64,000 nt of DNA from JAWVYT01 sp046483065 (GTDB lineage: Bacteria; Gemmatimonadota; Gemmatimonadetes; Longimicrobiales; RSA9): the NCBI GenBank assembly GCA_046483065.1, contig JAWODW010000044.1, positions 1 through 64,000 of the forward strand, in the 5' to 3' direction. Both the position numbers and the translations under genes were made by a program. The notes under the pieces were generated by a model, which was not told the origin of the DNA, did not search any database, and saw only the letters and a program-made list of their open reading frames with translations. How positions within the stretch are numbered: the stretch's first letter is position 1; each line of letters starts with the position of its first letter. Below are positions 58,658-64,000 of the stretch, piece after piece.

Positions 58658-60469
58658 TCAGAGGCCGTCCCCGCAGACCCCGCAGAAGCGCCAGTGCGCC
58701 CGGGCGATGGCCCCGCACCCGCACCGGCGCCGGAGCTCGCCGCCGCAAAGGGGGCAGAACAGATGGTCGCGGGCGACGCGGCCGCCGCACTGCCGGCAGC
58801 TCCGGGCGTCGTCGGCCAGGAGGGCGAGGAGCGGCTTGACCTCGTCGAGGGTGGTGAGGCCGGCCTCGACCTTTCGCCAGGCGTCGATGGCCAGCGGCGT
58901 CATCCCGTCGGCGGAGGCGGCCTCGCGGATGTCGTCGGAGGGGGCGTCGGCGAGGATGAGCTCGCGGATTGCCGGCGTTACCCGGAGCATCTCGAACACG
59001 CCGACGCGACCGGCGTAGCCGGTGCCGTCGCAGCGGTCGCAGCCGACGGCGCGGGGGAGGTGTGGCGGGGTCGGGAGCCCGAGGGCGAAGAGCTCGTCGC
59101 CGGTGACGGGTGAGATCGTTGCGCAGTGTTCGCAGACCCGCCGCACGAGCCGCTGTGCGAGGACCCCCGTGAGCCCGCCGGCCACGAGGTAGCGGGGCAC
59201 GCCCATCTCGGTGAGGCGGGCCACGGCGCCGGGCGCGTCGTTGGTGTGGAGTGTCGACAGGACCAGATGCCCGGTGAGGGCGGCGGCGAGGCCGGTCTCA
59301 GTGGTCTCCCGATCGCGCATCTCACCGACCATCACCACGTCCGGGTCCTGGCGCAGGACGGACCGCAGCGCGGCGGCGAAGGTGAGGCCGGCCCGGGGCT
59401 GGACCTGGACCTGGGTGAGGCCGTCGAGCCGGTACTCCACCGGGTCCTCCAGGGTGATGATGTTGCGTGCCGCACGGTCGCGGGACTCGAGGACGGCGTA
59501 CAGCGTGGTGGTCTTCCCGCTGCCGGTGGGGCCGGTCACCAGGAAGAGCCCGTGCTCGCGGCCGAGCACCCCGTCCAGCGGCTCCCGGATGGGCGGCGCC
59601 ATCCCGAGCGAGTCCAGCGACCGCCGGGCGGACCGGGGGTCGAGGAGCCGGAGCACCACCTTCTCGCCGTCCTGGGACGGGAGCGTACTGACCCGGACGC
59701 CCACGCGCGTGCCGTCCACGGTCACGGCGCTGCGCCCGTCCTGGGGCCGGCGCTTGATGGCGATGTCGAGCCCGGCCATGATCTTGATCCGCGACGTCAC
59801 GGCGGGCCCCGCCGTGGCGGGCAGCTCGACCAGCTCCCGGAGCACGCCGTCGACCCGGCCGCGCACCAGGACGCGTTCGCGGTCGGGCTCCACGTGGATG
59901 TCGCTGGCCCCGGCGGCCACGGCCCGGTCGAGGATCAGGTTGACCAGCGCGATAATGGGTGGCGCCTCCGACGCCTGCCGGAGCACGTCGGCGTCGTCGG
60001 AGACGTCGTCCACGCCCCCGGCCTCGAGGCGCCCGAGCACCGTGCGGACTGCCTCGTCGCCGTAGGCGATCATGAGGCCGCGATCGATGGTGCCCGGCGC
60101 GGACACCACCGGCTCGGCCCGCTTCCCTGTCCGGAACTGGAGGTCGTCGATGGCGGCGGCGTCGAGGGGGTCGGCCGTTGCGGTCCGGAGCGTGCGCCCA
60201 TTCAGCGCCAGCGGGACCACCCTGAGCCGGAGCGCATGGTCCCGGGCCAGCAGCTTCACGGCGTTGGGCTCCGGCTCCAGCGGCGGCGGTGCGTAGCTCA
60301 GCCGGAGCTGTCGGGCGAGCCCCCGGGCGACGGCCTCCGGGTCCACGCCCCGCCGCACGAGGATCGACCCGATCCGCTCCCGGCTCTCCGCCTGCTCCCC
60401 GAGGGCCGCCTCCACGGCGTCCGGCGCGACCGCGCCGTCATCGATCAGTACCTGTCCGAGCATCGCCAT
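58658..60469 (-). CDS. GspE/PilB-type secretion ATPase with C-terminal zinc ribbons
   Basis: 603 aa. MshEN-like N-terminal region (MAMLGQVLIDDGAVAPDAVE, to about 145), then the ATPase: SDIHVEPDRERV (about 189-200), Walker A GPTGSGKT (313-320), Asp box ITLEDPVEYRLDG, Walker B DPDVVMVGEMRD, His box LVLSTLHTNDAPGAV and the tetra-Cys zinc site CEHC...CDRCDGTGYAGR. The final ~45 residues add CRQCGG, FCPLCGG, CGCG and FCGVCG, i.e. one or two extra zinc ribbons beyond the usual family end. Powers type IV pili or type II secretion. No other pilus gene is in the window. Start 60469 chosen over 60463; both are at MAMLG. Confidence 0.93.
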   Translation of the reverse strand: MAMLGQVLIDDGAVAPDAVEAALGEQAESRERIGSILVRRGVDPEAVARGLARQLRLSYAPPPLEPEPNAVKLLARDHALRLRVVPLALNGRTLRTATADPLDAAAIDDLQFRTGKRAEPVVSAPGTIDRGLMIAYGDEAVRTVLGRLEAGGVDDVSDDADVLRQASEAPPIIALVNLILDRAVAAGASDIHVEPDRERVLVRGRVDGVLRELVELPATAGPAVTSRIKIMAGLDIAIKRRPQDGRSAVTVDGTRVGVRVSTLPSQDGEKVVLRLLDPRSARRSLDSLGMAPPIREPLDGVLGREHGLFLVTGPTGSGKTTTLYAVLESRDRAARNIITLEDPVEYRLDGLTQVQVQPRAGLTFAAALRSVLRQDPDVVMVGEMRDRETTETGLAAALTGHLVLSTLHTNDAPGAVARLTEMGVPRYLVAGGLTGVLAQRLVRRVCEHCATISPVTGDELFALGLPTPPHLPRAVGCDRCDGTGYAGRVGVFEMLRVTPAIRELILADAPSDDIREAASADGMTPLAIDAWRKVEAGLTTLDEVKPLLALLADDARSCRQCGGRVARDHLFCPLCGGELRRRCGCGAIARAHWRFCGVCGDGL

Positions 60470-60689
60470 GGGCCCATCGATAGTCGACGGGTTGGGGCAG
60501 CGGAATGGCGGGATGGGACGAAGTCGAGGATCGAGACGGAGCACGAGTACGAGTTCGAGGCTGCCGGTGGATTCAGGGACTCGCGGCGGGCGGCACCTCC
60601 GTCACGGGGCCCCGCGGTTCTGCCGCGCTCCTCACGTCATGGCTGTTCCGGAGGCTGCCTCGCCGGCGGTTCCGAGCCACCCCGGCGGT

Positions 60690-61664
60690 TCAGCCCGGCT
60701 CGTCGTCGCCCGGCTCGATCCCCAGCAGATGCAGGATGACTCTCGGCACATCCCACAGCTGCTCGAGCCGCCCGGCCACTTCGGCGTGCCCCCGCCCCAC
60801 CACGAGCCCCACCGCCAGATTCGTGGTGTGCTCGCGGGTGGTGTCCTCGATGTTTCCGTGGTCGCTGGCGACGATGAGCAGGGCACGGTCCGGGAGCTCC
60901 TCCAGCAGTCCGGCGAGGAAGGCGTCGATGCGCTCCAGCGACGCGATCGCCTCGTTCCACGTGCCCCGGTGCCCGACGTAGTCGGGGGTGTAGTGGGCGA
61001 AGAGCGTCAGGTCGTGGTCGGCGGTGATGCGGGCCAGGTTCCGGCCGGCGGCTGCCGGCGTGATCCGCGGGAGGTCCCGGTGGAGTCGCTGGATCCAGCC
61101 GTCGTTGGTGATCTCACTGGCCAGCGCGTCGCCGCGGGCGAGGGCGTCGGTGTGTCGGGTGAGGACACCGGCGCCGAGGGCGGCAAGGGGCGGGCCGGAG
61201 CGGAGCGGGCCGAGTCGTCCGGAGGTGACCGCTTCGGCCACGGGCACGCCGTCGGGCACCCGCTCCATGAGCTCCTCGGGGTAGGCGTTGGCGAAGGCCA
61301 CGCGGCGGCCGGCGATCTTCGTCCGGGCCAGGATGCTCCGCTCGGCCACCAGCGGGCGGAGCGCGGTGGGCACCCAGGGGCCGTAATGGCGGCCGAAGCG
61401 GGCCACGGCGTCGACGCCGGTGAGGAGCGTGGTGTGGCCCGTTCCGCTTTGAGGGGTGCCCGGTGCGCCGTGGCGGACGTCGATCCCTACGAGGCTGGCG
61501 TCGGCGCCGTGCCAGGGCGCATCGGCGGCCATCAGGCGACGGGGCGCGAGGAGCGCGTCGAGGGTCGGCAGGCTCGCAGTGGTGACGGGGTTCGTCTCGA
61601 CGTCGCGGCCGAGCCCCAGACCGTCGACGAAGAGGAGGAGGATGCGCTCGGGCGCCGGCGTCAC
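60690..61664 (-). CDS. Alkaline-phosphatase-superfamily metalloenzyme (phosphopentomutase/iPGM-like)
   Basis: 324 aa from the GTG at 61664. Metal-site motifs: ILLLFVDGLGLGRD (first Asp), GTPQSGTGHTTLLTGV (nucleophile Ser/Thr loop), TLFAHYTPDYVGHRG (Asp and His), IVASDHGNIED (Asp-His) and the terminal EHTTNLAVGLVVG (His). This set matches the superfamily including phosphopentomutase and cofactor-independent phosphoglycerate mutase, but the length (about 320 versus 390-510) fits neither exactly. The substrate is unknown. Ends of the preceding receptor gene and this start are 28 nt apart. Confidence 0.85.
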   Translation of the reverse strand: MTPAPERILLLFVDGLGLGRDVETNPVTTASLPTLDALLAPRRLMAADAPWHGADASLVGIDVRHGAPGTPQSGTGHTTLLTGVDAVARFGRHYGPWVPTALRPLVAERSILARTKIAGRRVAFANAYPEELMERVPDGVPVAEAVTSGRLGPLRSGPPLAALGAGVLTRHTDALARGDALASEITNDGWIQRLHRDLPRITPAAAGRNLARITADHDLTLFAHYTPDYVGHRGTWNEAIASLERIDAFLAGLLEELPDRALLIVASDHGNIEDTTREHTTNLAVGLVVGRGHAEVAGRLEQLWDVPRVILHLLGIEPGDDEPG

Positions 61665-61692
61665 GTGCTGACGGGGGTCACGGCTTCCCGGG

Positions 61693-63999
61693 TCAGTGGA
61701 AGAGCAGTTCGACGCCCAGCTGGGCCCGCCACTGCGACTCGGGGAGCGAGAGGGTGTGGGGCAGCTCGGCACGAGGGAGCCCGGTGGCCTCGTCGAGGCG
61801 GCGCGGGCCGGTGTACCGACCCAGCAGTGGGTTGTTGATGCTGCAGGCCATGCCCGGGCAGGCCTCGCGGCTGTCGACCTCGTAGACCGGCACGACGGGT
61901 GGCGTGGTCCAGACCAGCCCCCACTCCTGGTTGATCAGGTTGAGCGCGTTCATGAGGTCGGCGCGGAGCCGGACGCCACCGAACGGGAGCTGGAGCGACT
62001 GGGTCAGGCCGACGTCCACACGGTCCGACCAGGGTGTACGGCAGCTGTTGCGGCTCGCGATGGCGCCGGCGCGCTCCTCGAGGCACGGCTCCAGCGCCGC
62101 GAGCTGGAAGAGGAGCGACCGGGAGATGAAGCCCTCCCCGCCCAGGTCCGAGAGGTAGGCCGGCACGAAGAGGAGGTCGTTGTACGCCCGCTCGACGGCG
62201 CCGGGGCCGGGATAGCCGTCGCCGTTCATATCGCTGCCGTAGACGTAGCTGTAGGGCGTGCCGGACTGCCCGATGTAGCGGAGGGTGACGTCGAGGCCAC
62301 CGCCCCACTCGGCGAGGCGGGTCCAGAGGGACGCGGCTACGCGGTGCGTGCGGTCGAACGCCGACACGGCCACCTCCGGGCGGGCGGGATCGACGCGGAC
62401 GGGGGTGAGCCCGTAGTTCAGCGTGGCGTCCTGGTAGAGGAGGCTGCGCACGTCCACCGCCCGGGTGTAGGTGTAGGACAGGCGCAGGTCGAGCCGATCG
62501 GAGAACCGGCGTTGGAGCTCGGTGGCCACGGCCAGGGCGGCGTTCCGGCTCCGGTTCCCGACGCGCAGCACGTGGCCGTACTCGTCCCACCGGCGACCCG
62601 CCTCCAGGGGGCCGAACCGGCCGGGGAAGAGGACGGGCGTGCCGAACACGGGGCGGTCCCCGATGGTGAAGTCGAACCCGTCGTCGCTGCCCGGTGGCGG
62701 GTCGAGGTCCACCGGGAGGTTGAGGTCCTGGATGGTGACCTGGTGGATGGCGCGCGTGTAGATCGCCTCGATGGTGCCCACGAACCCCCACGGCAGCTCC
62801 CGGTCGATGGCGAGGGAGGCCCGCACGTCCTGGGGGTAGCGGAACGCCTCATCGAAGAAGACCAGGTCGCGGCGGGCGGGCCCGGTGGCGTCGGTGCACG
62901 TGCTCGGCGGGTCGCCGGGGTCCAGGGCGGGGGTGACTGCGCCGGTGCACCGGAGGAGCCCGGTCCGGAGCCCGGTGTTGGCGTACACGTCGGCGATCCA
63001 CGCCAGCGGTGGCGTCCCGGTGAAGATCCCGATGCCGCCCCTGAGCTGGGTCCGGCGCTCGGTGTCCGGGCTCCAGTTCAGTCCCAGGCGCGGCGCCACC
63101 AGCGGATTGCCGGAGGGCAGCCGGTCGGTGACCCGGCCGGTGAGGGTCTCGGCCGTCCGGTTGTATCCGGGCCGTGAGAGCATGAGCGGCCAGTCGACGC
63201 GCACGCCGAGGGTGAGGGAGAGGGCGTCGCCGAGCGACCACTCGTCCTGGACGAACCCGGCGAGCTGGAGCAGCGAGAACGCCACGTCCGGGTCGACGCC
63301 ATCCTCCAGAACGAGCCCCTCGTACGCCTCCGGCGCGTTGCCGGCGAGCGCCGCCAGGCTGCCGTACCGCCAGACGCCCCGGGAGGCCGGGAGGTAGCGA
63401 CGCCGGGTGCCGAACCACGCGCCCTCGAGGCCCACACTGAACAGGTGGTCGCCCACGGCGTGGCTCACGTGCTCCGTGACCTGGACCAGCGTCTGCTCGA
63501 GCTCATCGGCGTGGGCCAGCGGGTCTCCGCCCGCCCGAACTCGCCGGCTCAGCGCGACCGTGTCATCCACCATGCCCCGGACCATGACCTCCACGGCGGG
63601 CTGGTCGCTGCCCCGGTTCGCGTCGCCGGTACGCTGGACGTTGAGTGACAGCTCGCTGGTGGTACGCTCGGCGAGCCGTGATGTCACGCGACCGACCACA
63701 CTGTGGGTCCGGCTCTCGATCCGGGTGCCGGCGCTGGTCAGGCCGTACAGGTCGAATCCGAGGCGGTTGGGTGCTACGTCCTGCTCGGCGGAGATGAGGT
63801 TGTACCGGATCGAAACGTCGTGGCCCGCGCCGAGCGGGGCGTCGATACGGGCAAAGAGGTTGCCCAGCGGGTTGTCCAGGGAGTACGGCTCGGCCGATCC
63901 CGGCGTCAGGCCCCGGTCCTCCAGCAGCGCCACCAGCCGGTCCACGCTGTCGGCGGCGAGCCCCACCCGGTACGGGTCGGCGGTGCCCATGTGGAATCC
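61693..63999 (-). CDS. Oar-like TonB-dependent receptor, C-terminal 768 residues (cut by window edge)
   Basis: The reading frame is open to the right edge and ends in the classic C-terminal aromatic strand (ESQWRAQLGVELLFH). Barrel signatures include DEWSLGDALSLTLGVRVDWP, NPLVAPRLGLNWSPD, GFVGTIEAIYTRAIHQVTIQ and YTRAVDVRSLLYQDATLNYG. The N-terminal CarboxypepD_reg and plug domains would lie beyond 64000. It is an outer-membrane uptake receptor for large substrates in Gemmatimonadota-like genomes; its ligand is unknown. Probably heads an operon with the phosphatase-superfamily gene. Confidence 0.9.
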   Translation of the reverse strand, partial: GFHMGTADPYRVGLAADSVDRLVALLEDRGLTPGSAEPYSLDNPLGNLFARIDAPLGAGHDVSIRYNLISAEQDVAPNRLGFDLYGLTSAGTRIESRTHSVVGRVTSRLAERTTSELSLNVQRTGDANRGSDQPAVEVMVRGMVDDTVALSRRVRAGGDPLAHADELEQTLVQVTEHVSHAVGDHLFSVGLEGAWFGTRRRYLPASRGVWRYGSLAALAGNAPEAYEGLVLEDGVDPDVAFSLLQLAGFVQDEWSLGDALSLTLGVRVDWPLMLSRPGYNRTAETLTGRVTDRLPSGNPLVAPRLGLNWSPDTERRTQLRGGIGIFTGTPPLAWIADVYANTGLRTGLLRCTGAVTPALDPGDPPSTCTDATGPARRDLVFFDEAFRYPQDVRASLAIDRELPWGFVGTIEAIYTRAIHQVTIQDLNLPVDLDPPPGSDDGFDFTIGDRPVFGTPVLFPGRFGPLEAGRRWDEYGHVLRVGNRSRNAALAVATELQRRFSDRLDLRLSYTYTRAVDVRSLLYQDATLNYGLTPVRVDPARPEVAVSAFDRTHRVAASLWTRLAEWGGGLDVTLRYIGQSGTPYSYVYGSDMNGDGYPGPGAVERAYNDLLFVPAYLSDLGGEGFISRSLLFQLAALEPCLEERAGAIASRNSCRTPWSDRVDVGLTQSLQLPFGGVRLRADLMNALNLINQEWGLVWTTPPVVPVYEVDSREACPGMACSINNPLLGRYTGPRRLDEATGLPRAELPHTLSLPESQWRAQLGVELLFH

Positions 64000-64000
64000 C

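Overview
The window is high-GC bacterial chromosome (about 70% by eye). It has densely packed, mostly minus-strand operons joined by 1-14 nt overlaps, many of them ATGA. The gene mix fits Gemmatimonadota: an Oar-like TonB-dependent receptor, free-standing CarboxypepD_reg proteins, a secreted PIG-L deacetylase with a sodium/solute symporter, a copper nitrite reductase NirK with a SUMF1-type NirV, and sigma-54 enhancer-binding regulators. This is an inference from gene content; no rRNA or marker gene was seen. No tRNA, rRNA or CRISPR array was recognised.

Layout. 1-7.1 kb: a truncated small gene, a two-domain hypothetical, a secreted GH3 glycosidase, a DUF4168 protein and an NtrBC-like two-component pair. 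7.1-13.3 kb: a VapBC-type toxin-antitoxin pair, a tandem hairpin repeat array, endonuclease IV, dodecin, a DUF523/DUF1722 protein, a CarboxypepD_reg/plug protein and photolyase. 13.3-16.7 kb: a nirK-nirV-sco1 operon lying between two same-orientation copies of a palindromic intergenic repeat. 16.7-21 kb: thymidine kinase, an ECF sigma/anti-sigma pair, YtoQ and DUF72 proteins. 21-22 kb: a long non-coding stretch with low-complexity repeats, a terminator, DnaA-box-like 9-mers at about 21-nt spacing and a 28-bp direct repeat. 22-27.4 kb: a PIG-L deacetylase, a 33-residue membrane micropeptide and an SSS transporter, then a CopG/PIN toxin-antitoxin pair with two perfect operators. 27.4-34.7 kb: a 1582-residue multi-PAS hybrid kinase, a peptidase remnant, an IS1595-like element whose transposase has lost its catalytic residues, and SfsA. 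34.8-41.5 kb: an aconitase-family enzyme with a swivel-first layout, a shortened MOSC protein, an M55 peptidase, TlpA, a 272-bp MITE sharing the IS ends, and a Tat-exported DUF362 protein.

41.6-46.3 kb holds a two-gene envelope unit: a TPR plus glycosidase-like lipoprotein followed by a TPR plus beta-barrel protein. 46.5-56.3 kb is an eight-gene operon read right to left: membrane histidine kinase, lipoprotein, NtrX-type regulator, outer-membrane barrel with a bactofilin-like beta-helix, DUF4390 protein, DUF255 thioredoxin protein, LuxE and LuxC. It has no luciferase genes and is the best candidate here for an undescribed system. 56.3-64 kb holds a hypothetical gene, a DUF4143 ATPase between inverted repeats, a GspE/PilB ATPase with an added zinc-ribbon tail, a phosphatase-superfamily metalloenzyme and a TonB-dependent receptor cut by the window end.
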